Source: Nicotiana tabacum
Taxonomy: Eukaryota > Streptophyta > Magnoliopsida > Solanales > Solanaceae
NCBI RefSeq assembly: GCF_000715075.1
Contig: NC_134085.1
Location: forward strand, 152,176,178-152,240,177
Direction of reading: 5' to 3'
DNA length: 64,000 nucleotides
In this document: piece by piece, positions 10,245-22,694 of the stretch
Numbering within the stretch: the stretch's first letter is position 1
Layout: the number at the start of each line of letters is the position of its first letter
Notes under the pieces: model-generated
Database searches by the model: none
What the model was told of the DNA's origin: nothing
What the model saw: the letters and a program-made list of their open reading frames with translations, nothing else
Position numbers and translations under genes: made by a program

Positions 10245-10770
10245 CGAATAATAGCGTGACACGTGGAATCGATGACAGGCAAAAGACGAATCAAGTAAAC
10301 GGCCAGTACCGGGGACAATAGCTGCAATTGTCATTGGGTAAGTCCTGAAGGGAGCAGATTGAATATTTGTCATCGGATATCATTCAATGAAGAATATTCC
10401 CTAACATTAAGTGGACAACCGTTATAGAGAATATTTGCATTCATGGCATGCCGTTACATATTCATCAATGACTCTTTTATCATCATTTAAGTGGGGCTTA
10501 ATCCTAGGATCTTGCTTCCCTATGTATAGTTATAAATAACAGACTGAATAGCCATTGTAAGACACGAAACCCAAGTGAACACGTCACAGAAATAGCGAAG
10601 ATCTTAAGAGAACAGTAGAAAGCAATTATGAGTCACCTCTCGAGGAAGGACGGGGTAATAACGAAGTTGAAACAAGCACTGTCGGTCGCTTCCAATAATG
10701 CAAATGGAAGGACCCCGGTTCCCCTCAATGTTCCAGCAAATCAAACGACTCAAAGAGATAAAGAATTTTA
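10245..10770 (+). other. Possible remnant of another LTR element's 5' end
   Basis: A TATA-like box (tataaata, 10531-10538) is followed by a leader and an ATG at 10628. That ATG starts a short reading frame (MSHLSRKDGV...) cut off at 10771 by the Tekay LTR fragment. The layout suggests an LTR promoter and gag start of a different retroelement, but no family can be named and no second LTR is present. Confidence 0.25.
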
Positions 10771-11446
10771 CCCGAGGGGCGAGTTTGTTGATACTGTGCC
10801 CGAGGGGCGAACCTTTATGTGGTTATTTTTCTTAATTGACTGTCAATTACATGCTTAATCATTGAAAAGGCTTTTCATGAAACTACATTTGAGATAAAGA
10901 ATTTTATCTATCTTTCACTGATTTACTAATTTTACTTGGTTTTACTGCTTCATTATAGAATGCTTTTTACCTTACGTGATTTCTTGCTTTCAGTCTTTAT
11001 TTACATTTGTTACTCATTGAGTTGGAGTACTCACTTTACTCCCTACACCCCTGTGTGTAGATTCAGGCGTTGTTGATCCTGCCAGTGCGAGTTGAGAGCT
11101 TTCGGCGGACATTCGGAGTTCACGAGGTAGCTGCTTGACGTCCGTAGACCCGTGTTTCTCCCTCTTTATCATTTCTATCTCATATCAGACTTTTGTACTA
11201 GTTGTAGACCTTTCAGACTTGTATTAGGTTTTATAGATGTTCATGTCTAGTGACACCCCGGTTAGGGCTGTGTTGGGTTATTCTTCCGTGTATTTATGAT
11301 ATTATCTTCTACTTTGGATTATCTATTCATGTTTAGACTGTTTCTAAATGCTAAATTGTTAATAATTGAAAAAATGGGAAGTGTCGGCTGGCCTTGTCTT
11401 CACGAGAGGCGCCATCACGACCGGGTCCGGGTTTAGGGTCGTGACA
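10771..11446 (+). repeat. Truncated 5' LTR of Tekay copy 1
   Basis: Aligns without visible length change to 18884-19559 of the 3' LTR, ending gggtcgtgaca. The missing ~2.28 kb includes the palindrome array. The 16 bases before the break (gagataaagaatttta, 10755-10770) are identical to 10891-10906 inside the fragment, so the junction arose by a local rearrangement. Confidence 0.92.
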
Positions 11447-11449
11447 AGT

Positions 11450-11462
11450 TGGTATCAGAGCC
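11450..11462 (+). other. Primer-binding site (initiator tRNA-Met) of Tekay copy 1
   Basis: tggtatcagagcc begins three bases after the LTR end and is the standard plant complement to the 3' end of initiator tRNA-Met. Confidence 0.9.
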
Positions 11463-11647
11463 TAGGTTACATAGGTCTCACGAGTCTTGAGCAAGTTTAG
11501 TAGAGTCTCGCGGATCAGTACAGAGACGTCTGTATTTATCCTCGAGAGGCTGCAGAACCTTTAGGAAAAACTTCATATTTTTGAAATTCTTGTCGTGTGA
11601 ACTTGTTGATCCGAGTACTAAACTTCTTTTGTTCTACTCTCTCATAG

Positions 11648-13110
11648 ATGGTGAGGACACGCGCTACTTATCGGGGTGGACGACCCCCAGTACCACCAAC
11701 TGTGGCCACCAGAGGCCGAGGACGCAGTCGTGGTCGTGGTAGGGGCAGAGCAGCTAGAGCAGCACCTGCAGATCCACCAGCTGCCCCAGTTCAGGATCAT
11801 GTCCCAGTTATGGACATTTCAGCAGCACCAGCTCAGGAACCAGCTGTGCCCATTATGATTCCGGTTCTTCAGGAGGCCTTAGCTCAAGCGGTTTCAGCCA
11901 CTACAGTCGCAACTACTTCTCAGGTCGGGGGAGGCAATCAGACTCCCGCCGCTCGCACACTTGAGCAGGTCGTACAAGGACTTCAGACGTTGGGGGCGCA
12001 TCCAGCCCAGCCGGTTGCAGCTGCTCAGGACTATGTAGTTCCTGTCATGCCGGAGGATGAGCAACGTAGGTTGGAGAGATTTGGTAGACTTCAACCTCCG
12101 ACCTTCAGTGATGCAGAGGGCGAGGATGCCCAAGGCTTTTTGGAAAAGTGTCAGAGGATGCTTCGTACAACGGGTATTCTGGAGACCAGCAAGGTTGCTT
12201 TTACCACCTATCAATTTTCAGGAGCTGCTTTCACTTAGTGGGAGGATTTTGAGAGGCGTAGGCTTGTTGGTGCAGCACCCCTTTCTTGGCAGCAGTTCTC
12301 CATTCTCTTTCTGGAGAAGTATGTACTGCAGTCTCGCATAGAGGAGCTACGTAGGCAGCTTGAGTGGTTGCGTCAGGGGGAGATGACCGTGTCGCAGTAA
12401 GAGTTAAGGTTCTCTGAGTTGGCTTGTCATGCCATCTAGTTGGTCCAGACGGGTAGAGAGAGGATTAGGAGGTTTGTTGATGGTCTTACTTATCAGCTCT
12501 ATATTCTGATGACCGGGAGAGGGTGAATGGTTCTACCTTCGAGGAGGTTGTGGATATAGCCCATGAGATTGAGTCTGTTCGTCGCCAGGAGCGAGAGGAG
12601 AGGGAGGCCTAGAGGCCTTGAGGATCTGGTAGTTACAGTAGTGCTCCTTCGAGGGGTCAATTTCAGCATGGTAGAGGTCGTTCATTCAGGTTTGCTCAAC
12701 CAGCTCGCCCAAGTTATTGTGGGGCGTCTTCGGGTCATGGTTATCATAGTTCTCAGCAGGGCCAGTCATCACTTAGTGCCCTTCCAACTCATAGTTCATC
12801 CTGTGCTCCATCAGTCTAGGGCTTTACTATGCCGAGTGCATCTGCTAGTCACTCCGGTGTGAGGGATTCCATTTAGTCCCCTTCTCCAGCACCTGGGAGT
12901 TGTTATGAGTGTGGTGAGATGGGTCATATGTAGAGGCAGTGCCCTCGTCGTCTTACGAGTTCATCTTAGTAGAGGGGTCAGTCATCGGCTTCAGCGTCAG
13001 TTACTTCACCACCACCCGCCCAGCCAGCTAGGGGTGGAGGCCAGTCAGCTAGGGGTCGCCCTAGAGGGGGAGGTCGATCAGGTAGCGGTCAGGCCCATTT
13101 CTATGCACTT
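11648..13110 (+). pseudogene. Gag of Tekay copy 1 (broken)
   Basis: Starts at the ATG at 11648 with a basic RGRGRSRGRGRGR stretch, then an Ala/Pro/Gln-rich segment, then the retrotransposon gag core (EDAQGFLEKCQRML). The frame stops at 12236 where TGG has become TAG (the pair of Trp codons is FT-stop-W here). Further stops and a frameshift near 12510 follow. A CCHC zinc knuckle can be seen near 12897-12950 (CYECGEMGHM, then a stop before RQCP). The family role is capsid formation and RNA packaging. Not functional. Confidence 0.88.
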
Positions 13111-14895
13111 CTAGGTAGACCCGATGCTATTGCTTCAGATGCCATTATTATAGGTATTGTTTCAGTCTAACACAGAGATGCCTCTATATTATTTGATTCC
13201 GGTTCCACCTTTTCTTATGTGTCATCATACTTTGCTCGTTATTTGGATATGCCCCGTGAGTTTCTTGTTTCATATGTTCATGTATCTACCCTGGTGGGCG
13301 ATACTGTTGTTGTAGACCGTGTGTACCGGTCGTGTGTGGTGACTATTGGGGGGTCTGGAGACCCGTGTGGATCTTTTATTATTGTGTATGGTGGATTTCG
13401 ATGTCATTTTGGGCATGGATTGGCTATCTCTGTGCCATGCTATTCTGGACTATCATGCTAAGACAGTCACATTGGCTATACCGGGTGTGCCACGGATTGA
13501 GTGGCGAGGTGTGACTGATTATGTTCCCAGTAGAGTGATCTCATTCTTGAAAGCCCAGCATATGGTTGGGAAGGGTTGTCTTTCATATTTAGCTTTTGTG
13601 AGGGATGTCGGAGCTGAGACTCCCAGTATTGATTCTGTCCCAGTTGTGAGGGATTTTCCTGATGTGTTTCCTGCAGACCTGCCGAGCATGCCATCGGACA
13701 GGGATATTGATTTTGGTATTGATCTGGTGCTGGGCACTCAGCCCATTTCTATTCTGTCGTATCGTATGGAACCAGCGGAGTTGAAGAAATTAAAAGAACA
13801 ACTTCAGGAACTCCTTGATAAAGGGTTCATTCGCCCTAGTGTGTCACATTGAGGTGCGTCGGTTCTATTTGTGAAGAAAAATGATGGCACTATGAGGATG
13901 TCTATTGATTATAGGCAATTGAACAAGGTAACAATTAAGAACAAGTATCCTTTGCCTCGCATTGATGATTTATTCGACCAGCTTTAGGGAGAGAGAGTGT
14001 TCTCCAAGATTGATCTCCATTTAAGTTATCACCAGTTGAAGATCAGGGACTCATATATCCTTAAGACAGCTTTCAGGACCCGATATGGTCATTATGAGTT
14101 CTTGGTGATGTCTTTTGGGCTGACCAATGCCCCAGCAGTGCTCATGCATTTGATGGACAGTGTGTTTCGGCCTTATCTTGACTCGTTTGTCATAGTCTTC
14201 ATTGATGATATTCTGGTATATTCGCGTAGTTAGGAAGAGCACGCGGAGCATTTGAGAGTTGTGTTGCAGAGATTGATGGAGGAGAAGCTTTATGCAAAAT
14301 TCTCCAAGTGTGAGTTTTGGCTTAGTTCAGTGGCTTTCTTAGGGCACGTGGTGTCCAGCGAGGGTATTCAGGTTGATCCTAAAAAGATAGAGGCGGTCCA
14401 GAGTTGGCCCAGATCATCCTCAGCCACAGAGATTCGCAGTTTTCTTGGTTTGGCGGGTTATTATCGCCGGTTTGTTTAGGAATTCTCATATATCGCATCG
14501 CCCTTGACCAAGTTGACTTAGAAGGATGCTTCGTCTGTATGGTCGGACGAGTGTGAGGAGAGCTTTCAGAAGCTCAAGACAGCTTTGACCACAGCTCCAG
14601 TATTGGTCTTGCCATCAGCTTCAGGTTCATATACCGTGTATTGTGATGCTTTGAGAGTTGGAATTGGTTGTGTGTTGATGCAGGAGGGTAGAGTTATTGC
14701 TTATCCTTCTCGTCAGTTGAAGCCCCATGAGAAGAACTACCCCATTCATAATTTGGAGTTGGCTGCCATAGTTCAGCATTGATGATTTGGAGGCATTACT
14801 TGTATGGCTTATCTTGTGAGGTGTTCACTGATCATCGCAGTCTTCAGCATTTGTTCAAGCAAAAGGATCTTAATTTGAGATAGCGGAGATGGTTG
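13111..14895 (+). pseudogene. Protease, reverse transcriptase and RNase H of Tekay copy 1 (broken)
   Basis: The protease motif LFDSGSTFSYVSS lies near 13188-13226, with intact Asp-Ser-Gly. A frameshift near 13350 moves the frame. The protease-RT linker and RT start run in 13346-13852, RT continues in 13997-14233 and 14252-14479 with the catalytic FIDD near 14200, and RNase H begins in 14585-14782. Breaks are mostly single TAG codons at conserved Gln or Trp positions, for example 13985, 14477 and 14518. Confidence 0.9.
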
Positions 14896-16600
14896 GAGTT
14901 GCTTAAGGAGTATAATATCACTATATTGTACCATCCGAGAAAGGCCAATGTGATGGTCGATGCTTTGAGCCGAAAGACGGTGAGTATGGGGAGTTTGGCA
15001 TATATTCCAGTTGGGGAGAGACCCCTTGCGGTTGATGTCCAGGCCTTGGCCAATCGGTTCGTGAGATTAGATGTTTCGGAACCCAGTCGGGTATTGGCTT
15101 GTGTGGTTTCTCGGTCTTCCTTATATGATCGCATCAGAGAGTGCCAGTATGATGATCTGCACTTGCTTGTCCTTATGGATAGAGTTCAGCATGACGATGC
15201 TAGAGATGTGACCATTGGAGATGATGGGGGTTGAGGATACAAGGCCGGATTTGTGTGCCCAATGTGGATGGGCTTCGGGAGTTGATTTTGGAGGAGGCCC
15301 ATAGCTCGCGGTATTCCATTCATCTGGGTTCCGCGAAGATGTATCAGGATTTGAGGCAGCACTACTGGTGGAGAAGAATGAAGAAAGATATTATTGGATT
15401 TGTAGCTCGGTGTCTCAATTGTCAGCAGGTGAAATATGAGCATCAGAGACTGGGTGGCTTGCTTCAGCAGATGGATATTCCCGAGTGGAAGTGGGAGAGG
15501 ATCACTATGGATTTTGTTGTTGGACTTCCACAGACTTTGAGGAAGTTCGATGCTATTTGGGTGATTGTGGATCGGCTGACCAAGTCCACACATTTCATTC
15601 CTATGTGTACTATCTATTCTTCAGAGTGGTTGGCAGAGATCTATATTCGGAAGATTGTTCATTTGCATGGTGTCCCAGTTTCCATCATTTCAGATAGGGG
15701 CACTCAGTTTACCTTGTAGTTTTGGAGGTCTGTGCAGCGAGAGTTGGGTACTCAGGTTGAGTTGAGCACAACTTTTCATCCTCAGATGGATGGACAGTCC
15801 GAGCATACTATTCAGATATTGGAGGACATGTTGCGTGCTTATGTCATTGATTTCGGAGGGTCATAGGATCAGTTTCTACCGCTAGCAGAGTTTGCTTATA
15901 ACAATAACTACCAGTCGAGTATTCAGATGGCTCAATATAAGGCTTTGTATGGGAGACGGTGTAGATCTCCAGTTGGTTGGTTCGAGCCCGGTGAGGCTAA
16001 GCTATTGGGGACTGATTTGGTACAGGATGCCTTGGAGAAAGTGAAGGTGATTCAGGAGAGACTTCGTACAGCGCAGTCGAGATAAAAGAGTTATGCGGAC
16101 AGGAAGGTTCGAGATGTGTCCTACATGGTTGGTGAGAAGGTTCTGTTGAAGGTTTCTCCCATGAAGGGTGTTATGAGATTTGGATAGAAAGGGAAATTGA
16201 GTCCGCGGTTCATTAGGCCTTTTGAGGTGCTTTGGAGGATTAGGGGGTGGCTTATGAGCTTGCTTTGCCACCCAGCTTGTCGAGTAAGTATCCGGTATTT
16301 CATGTTTCTATGCTTCGGAAGTATATTGGGGACCCATCTCATGTTCTAGATTTCAGCACGGTTCAGTTGGATGATGATTTGACCTATGATGTGGAGCTAG
16401 TAGCAATTTTGGGTCGTCAGGTTTGAAAGTTGAGTTCAAAGGATATAGATTCAGTGAAAGTGCAGTGGAGAGGTCGGCCCGTAGAGAAGGCTACCTGGGA
16501 GACTGAGCGGGAGATGCGGAGCAGATATCCTCACCCGTTTGAGGCTTCAGGTATGTTTCTTGATTCGTTCGCGGACGAACATTTGTCTAAGTTAGGGAGG
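14893..16600 (+). pseudogene. RNase H end, integrase and chromodomain of Tekay copy 1 (broken)
   Basis: 14893-15234 carries the end of RNase H (VDALSRK) and the linker. 15231-15719 has the zinc-binding part (HSSRYSIHLG...CLNCQ) and the integrase core with the Asp motifs DFVVGLP and SDRGTQF. The frame then stops at a TAG where a Gln codon stands in the related copy. The distal integrase and a C-terminal chromodomain (VKVQWRGRPVEKATWE) can be followed to about 16595. Chromodomains of this group read histone marks and steer integration into heterochromatin. Multiple stops make it inactive. Confidence 0.88.
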
Positions 16601-17299
16601 ATGTGACGACCCGGCCAGTCGTCTCATGAGTTACCGCTCTCTTTCCCCCATTTTTGCTTCTTTACGCTTCGTTATCTGTGTTTTGTGGTATCGGGTTGGT
16701 CGGATCGAATTCGGAAAGGATTTGGCAAGATTTGAGACACTTAGTCTCTTTAGAGTGAGTTTAAGTTAGAAAAGTCAACCGGATGTTGACTTATGTGTTA
16801 GAGGGCTCGGATGTGAGTTCCGATGGTTTGGTTATCTTCAGGAGGTGATTTATGACTTAGAAGCATGATCGGAATGAGTTTTGGAGGTTCGGAGTAGATT
16901 TAGGCTTGAATTGGCGAAGTTGATAATTTGACGATTTTTGGTTAGTAGGCGAGATTTTGATATAGGGGTCGAAATGGAATTCCGAGATTTGTAGTAGTTC
17001 CATTGTGTTTGTGCAAAATCTCAAGTCATTCGGACGTGGTTTGGTTGGGTTTTTGATCAAAAGTGGAATTCAGAAGATTTTTAGGAAATCTGGCTTGAAT
17101 CCGATGCGTTTTGGGTGATTTGATGTTATTTGAGGTATTTTGATGATTGTAACAAGTTTGAATAAGGTATTAGGATGTGTTTGTACCTTTGGTTGAGGTC
17201 CTGGGGGCCTCGGGTGAGTTTCGAGGGGTCGAACAGATCATTTTACAGCTACGGATTATTGCAGAAATTTTGTTCAGCTGTTGCAGGGATTTTTCCCTT

Positions 17300-17633
17300 C
17301 GCGTTCGCGAGTGGACCCTCGCGTTCGCGAAGAGTCAGTTGGGGAAGGCAAAGATTAAGCATTCGCAGTCGCGATGGGAGCTCCGCGTTCGCGAGGGGCT
17401 AAGTATTGGAGCATCGCATTCGCGATATGGCAGTCGCGTTCGCGTAGAGTCTTTTGGTCAGCTGGGTTTAAGGTCAATTTGTTCATCGCGTTCGCGGGAG
17501 ATGGAGTGCGTTCGCGAAGTGTATGTCTGAGGAACCATCACGTTCGCGATGGTCATGTCGCATTCGCAAAAGAGGAAAGTTGGTCAAAATAAATTTGTGC
17601 TTTGCGAATGCGAGGGTTTGACCGCGTTCGCGA
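17300..17633. repeat. Array of ~12 CGCGTTCGCG-type near-palindromes in the LTR
   Basis: Sites of the form tcgcgttcgcga recur at irregular 20-45 bp spacing: near 17300, 17320, 17361, 17382, 17414, 17434, 17486, 17507, 17539, 17558, 17602 and 17622. Spacers are unrelated and partly G-rich. The cores are CpG-dense against an AT-rich background, and most deviations are C-to-T or G-to-A changes. Confidence 0.85.
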
Positions 17634-18599
17634 AGAAGGAATAAATGCCTGGGCGGAATGTTTTTAAGCTCGTCTTGTCCGCGATTTTGGGGCTTATTTC
17701 CTCCATAGTTGATCGTTTTTGGAGATTTTTGAAGGAGATTGAAGAGGAATTCAAGGGGAAACATTTCGAGGTAAGGATTTTTGACTAAAAGCTCGATTAT
17801 TATATGAATTACGCCTAGAAAAAAATCATGGAATCTAAGCCTAAAATTGAAGAGATAGGGCTTGAAATTTGAGACCAAACATTTGGGATTTGAAGGGTCA
17901 TTTGTGGATGGATTTTGATGTTTTTAATATGTATGAACTCGTGGGGAGATAAGCAATCCGTTGATGTGAAAATTATTGAATTCTGAGACGTGGGCCTGGG
18001 GGTCGAGTTTTGGTAATTTCGGGATTTGTGCCATTTATTGATTGTTTTCGCTTGGGTTTCGTTTCCTTAGTATATTATGACGTCCTCGTTCTGATTTTGG
18101 ATAGATTCGACACGCGTGGAAGCCTATTCAAGGGGCAAAGGCGTTGCGAGCTAGAGATTTAGCTGGTTCGAGGTGAGTAATGATTGTAAATGATGTTCTA
18201 AGGGTTTGAAACCCCGGATTGCACATCGTAGTGCTATATTGAGGTGAGGCACACGCTTGATGACGAGCGTGGGGTCGTGCACTATTGGGGATTGTAACTT
18301 AGTCTGTCCCGACTGATGATTTTACCGCGTATTTGACTGAAATCTACTTGTTTTCATCATTATTTGGGTTGAATGTCATATTTGGGTCTTGTGCCAACTA
18401 TTTGAGCCCTTCGGGGATTTTTACTGGTATTTCCTCACTGTTTTGACTTTATACTTGAACTAAGTCATGTTATATTTCATTGTTCTCGTACTCAGCCATG
18501 TTTACTCTATTTTTAACACTTACATGATCTTTTAAATGATATTTTTGGACTGAGAAACATGTTTCACTACTGCCCGAGTGGCTTGTGAGGATTTTTAAC

Positions 18600-18910
18600 T
18601 GAGTAAGGCCGAGGGTCTATGTTGTGAGGAAACATTTGATACTGATTATGAGGTCGAGGGCCTGAGATATGTACGCCACGAGGTGGCTTGATTGATATGA
18701 GGCCGAGGGCCTAGTGATGATGCCACTAGGTGGCTTGATATTGCGCTTGGGCCGTAAGGGGTCCCTCCAGGAGTCTGCACACTCCCAGTGAGCGCGGGTA
18801 CCCATTGTGATGTGAGACTGAGCCCGAGGGCTGGTATTGTTCTATGTGAATGCTCGAGGGTCTGGTACTGTTCTGAAATATTGCCCGAGGGGCGAATTTG
18901 TTGATACTGT
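18600..18910 (+). repeat. Degenerate ccgaggg repeats in the 3' LTR of Tekay copy 1
   Basis: Repeated words include gaggccgagggcct, gccacgaggtggcttg and gcccgaggggcga at irregular spacing. The segment gcgcttgggccgtaagggg at 18744-18762 is also found, diverged, in the LTRs of the other two Tekay copies. Confidence 0.7.
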
Positions 18911-19559
18911 GCCCGAGGGGCGAACCTTTATGTGGTTATTTTTCTTAATTGACTGTCAATTACATGCTTAATCATTGAAAAGGCTTTTCATGAAACTACA
19001 TTTGAGATAAATAATTTTACCTATCTTTCACTGATTCACTGATTTTACTTGGTTTTACTGCTTCATTATAGAATGTTTTGCGCCTTACGTGATTTCTTGC
19101 TTTCAGTCTTTATTTACATTTGTTACTCACTGAGTTGGAGTACTTACTTTACTCCCTGCATCCCTGTGTGCAGATTCAGGCGCTGCTGATCCTGCCAGTG
19201 CGAGTTGAGAGCTCCCGGCGGACATTCGGAGTTCACGAGGTAGCTGCTTGACGTCCGCATACCCGTGTTTCTCCCTCTTTATTATTTCTATCTCATATCA
19301 GACTTTTGTACTAGTTGTAGACCTTTCAGACTTGTATTAGGTTTTATATATGCTCATGACTAGTGACACCCCGGTTAGAGCTGTGTTGGGTTGTTCTTCC
19401 GCGTATTTATGATATTATATGCTACTTTGGATTATCTATTCATGTTTAGACTGTTTCTAAATGCTAAATTGTTAATAATTGGAAAAATAGAAAGTGTCGG
19501 CTGATCATGTCTTCACGAGAGGCGTCATCACGACCGGGTCCGGGTTTAGGGTCGTGACA

Positions 19560-20898
19560 ATAAATATAAAAATCTTAATAACTATAATTGTAGTTAATTT
19601 ATAATTTATAAATATTAGTATATTAATTAGATGACTATTCTACCTAAGTGTGAATTCTATTTTTAAAGGATAAAAAAGTGGATGATATTTTCCTTCGTGC
19701 TTTTAATATAACTAGTCTTAGAATACACATTTTGTGTGTGTATCTATATCAATGAGTTCATAACTTAAAAAAGTCACGCAAGTATTATTTGATAATTTAT
19801 TTGAGTTATATAGAATTATAAAATAAATATTAAAGAAAAGTTTTTTTGAAAATGATGAATATTATTCCCAAAGATCTAACTAACTCAAAAAATGAAAAAA
19901 ATCTCGTCTTACAGATGTTTTCAAATACGTTACTGTAATTTATGAGGACTCATATTGTCATTTCTGACCTAATAATGAAATTAAAAAATAAAATATATTT
20001 TTATCACGATTTTTTAAAGATTAATCCAATCACACGAATTGAAAATTAAATCTTTTTTGTATTAGATATTTGGGAATAAAAAGGTTGGCCCCATATCTCC
20101 TAAAAGTTTGATATAATACAAAGTTTAAAAATGACTAATATTGGGATAATATTTTACGATAAAAAATTTAGTATTAAAAATAAATCTTTATCGATAGATA
20201 ATCATCTCAACTTGTAATCTTAAATAAAATAGACAGATAATAACAAAGCTAAATCAGCAAAAACTTGAAACTTTCATGTGGCGCTCAATTTTGCTCACCC
20301 ATTGAATTTGTACCTATTTTTTTAAAAAAATTATTTGACACTCAATTTTTGGGTAACTTGGATACATATACCTTTTTATTCTTCTTTACTGCTTTCTTCT
20401 TCTTCTTCTTAGTTCCAAAATAAAATTGTTAAATTTATTATTATTTTAACAATTTGATAATTGAAATATTCAAAAATTATATTTTAAATTTGAGCTCATT
20501 TGAAATAGATTTGGGCATTGGATCGTGTGTTGGATTGTTAAAATTCGAATAACAAGTTTATGTTTCAGAACTTAAGAATCAAAATCTGAAGTTGCATTGA
20601 AGAGATTGAACTACTTAACATTCAAATTTCTGAAGTTGCATTTCTTCAAATTTAATTGCATTGAAGAAATTGAACTACTTAAGACCCAAATTTCTGAAGT
20701 TACAGTTGAAAGATAGAAGATTTTTAGATTTGATTTCTGAAGTTTCGTTAAAGAGATTGAACTACTTCAGTTCTAGCGAGTACACTTTGCAAAAATTTAT
20801 GCAATGCAAATATAACTTCAATGGTAGCTCTAAAAATGAGTATGTATGAAAATGCTCCATCAAATGCCTGATGTATTTACATATTTGAAAAGGATAAT
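19560..20898. other. AT-rich intergenic DNA with short local repeats, no gene seen
   Basis: From about 20560 the words ctgaagttgcatt and gaagagattgaactactta recur three to four times. No recognisable coding sequence; a 62-residue ORF at 20661-20849 is made of these words. Confidence 0.45.
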
Positions 20899-22066
20899 AA
20901 ATTCATATATCCCAACAGAGAATGTTCCGATTCGAATTGATGTCACTATAGGAGTAGGACCATCTACTAGTATCATAGCTAATGAGTCCAAAGCACGCCT
21001 GAAGCGTAGCAGACTATTGGGTCCTAATGATCGAAATCCTAGAAAAAAGAAATACATGGTCAAGATGACGCTACAAAAGAATCTCATAAAGAAATCTAAT
21101 ATTTGAAGAATCCCGAGATTCGTGAAGAAATCAATGAGCCCGAGACTCAAGAAAATGAGAAACTATCAATAAATTCAATTGATGTTGAATCATGATAAAA
21201 TAAAAATATTGTAGACGAAAAGTAAAGAGAGAAGTAATTTCTTATTATCTTCTGGGATCATATACCATAAATAAAATTCCTCTATTTATAGAGAAAAATT
21301 AACTTAGCCACAAAGTTTCAATGACTAATATTTCTCTAAAATGACTTAGCCATAAAGTAATAATACTTAATATTTCTCTAAAGTAATAGATATTCACTAT
21401 AGATAAAATACAATTTATAACACCCCCTTAAATGTATATTTAATAAATAAGGTGTAAATCTTTACTAGAGAAAAATCCGCAAAATTCATATATCCCAACA
21501 GAGAATGTTCCGATTCGAATTGATGTCACTATAGGAGTAGGACCATCTACTAGTATCATAGCTAATGAGTCCAAAGCACGCCTGAAGCGTAGCAGACTAT
21601 TGGGTCCTAATGATCGAAATCCTAGAAAAAAGAAATGCATGGTCAAGATGACGCTGCAAAAGAATCTCATAAAGAAATCTAATATTTGAAGAATCCCGAG
21701 ATTCGTGAAGAAATCAATGAGTCTGAGACTCAAGAAAATGAGAAACTATCAATAAATTCAATTGATGTTGAATCGTGATAAAACAAAAATATTGTAGACG
21801 AAAAGTAAAGAGAGAAGTAATTTCTTATTATCTTCTGGGATCATATACCATAAATAAAACCCCTCTATTTATAGAGAAAAATTAACTTAGCCACAAAGTT
21901 TCAATGACTAATATTTCTCTAAAGTGACTTAGCCATAAAGTAATAATACTCAATATTTCTCTAAAGTGATAGATATTCACTATAGATAAAATATAATTTA
22001 TAACACCGTCTTAAATGTATATTTAATAAATAAGGTGTAAATCTTTACTAGAAAAAAATCCGTAGA
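20899..22066 (+). repeat. 583-bp tandem duplication containing a Copia coding fragment
   Basis: attcatatatcccaacag starts at 20901 and at 21484, and the two units (about 20901-21483 and 21484-22066) match almost throughout. Each begins with a short translatable stretch, NSYIPTENVPIRIDV then SKARLKRSRLLG. This resembles the Copia polyprotein spacer between integrase and reverse transcriptase. Each ends with AT-rich sequence (ctctatttatagagaaaaa, taacacc...cttaaatgt) of LTR type. It looks like a truncated Copia remnant duplicated in place. Confidence 0.85.
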
Positions 22067-22628
22067 ATTTTCTTTTAGTGAAGGAAAAAAGTAGGAAAAA
22101 TACTAGCTATGTCCATTTATAAGTAGCATATTATAAAAATTGGTCAATTCATAAAATATTACTAATATCAACCAATTAGCTATTTATAGCAAAAAAGAAG
22201 TCAAATTTTTGTGTTCTTTTGAGTGATTGTTATTAGAATAGATTTGGTACATATTAAGGAGCTTGAATCTTAGCTTTGGGATGATTTGGTGGAGTTTTGA
22301 GGTGGATTGAATTGAAAAATTCAAAATAGAAGATGATCATGAAAAAATGATATATGTATCAGATATGTATCATATTTATATCAATTGTGTATCACATGTA
22401 TGTCCCCATGTATATCTACGTATGAGATACATGCGTGATACATGTTTGATACATATGTCGCATAAGGAATTTTTGAACTCGAGTTTTAATGACGAATCTT
22501 GATACCAATTCAGTCCAAATCACCTAAGTTTTTCTCAAATTTTGTATATTGATTCATCTATATGTTTTCAATGAATCCCAAACATACCCATTGAAAAATG
22601 TCCTTTTTTGCTTAGATTTTTGGCCTCT

Positions 22629-22630
<2 letters not shown>
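22067..22630. other. Intergenic DNA with inverted gatacatg / catgtatc words, no gene seen
   Basis: Between 22340 and 22465 many gtatca and tgatac words face each other and could fold back. No ORF of interest. Confidence 0.4.

Positions 22631-22690
<60 letters not shown>
22631..22690. repeat. (AT)n microsatellite, about 60 bp
   Basis: Uninterrupted at repeat. Confidence 0.95.

Positions 22691-22694
<4 letters not shown>

Larger units (their letters stand above)
10771..19559 (+). mobile_element. Tekay/Del-type chromovirus copy 1 (5'-truncated LTR)
   Basis: The order is a 5' LTR fragment, tRNA-Met primer site, gag, protease, reverse transcriptase, RNase H, integrase, chromodomain, polypurine tract and full 3' LTR. 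The 3' LTR is 2958 bp with TGTGACGACC...GGTCGTGACA ends. The 5' LTR keeps only its last 676 bp, equal in length to the matching part of the 3' LTR. No target duplication is possible because the 5' end is lost. Coding regions hold many TAG/TAA stops, so the copy is inactive. It lies between the CDC20 promoter flank and the second host gene. Confidence 0.92.
16602..19559 (+). repeat. 3' LTR of Tekay copy 1 (2958 bp)
   Basis: Begins TGTGACGACCCGGCC after the purine tract gttagggagga and ends GGGTCGTGACA. Noteworthy contents are an array of CGCGTTCGCG-type palindromes (17300-17633) and a block of degenerate ccgaggg / cgaggtggcttg repeats (18600-18910). It also holds the promoter-distal part that is shared with the 5' fragment. 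Spurious ORFs rich in Ser-Arg run through the array. Confidence 0.93.

Noticed and set aside
17175..17592. Overlapping plus-strand ORFs with Arg-Ser-Arg runs (SR-protein-like)
   Set aside because: They are produced by the CGCGTTCGCG palindromes in the Tekay LTR, and all frames are affected.
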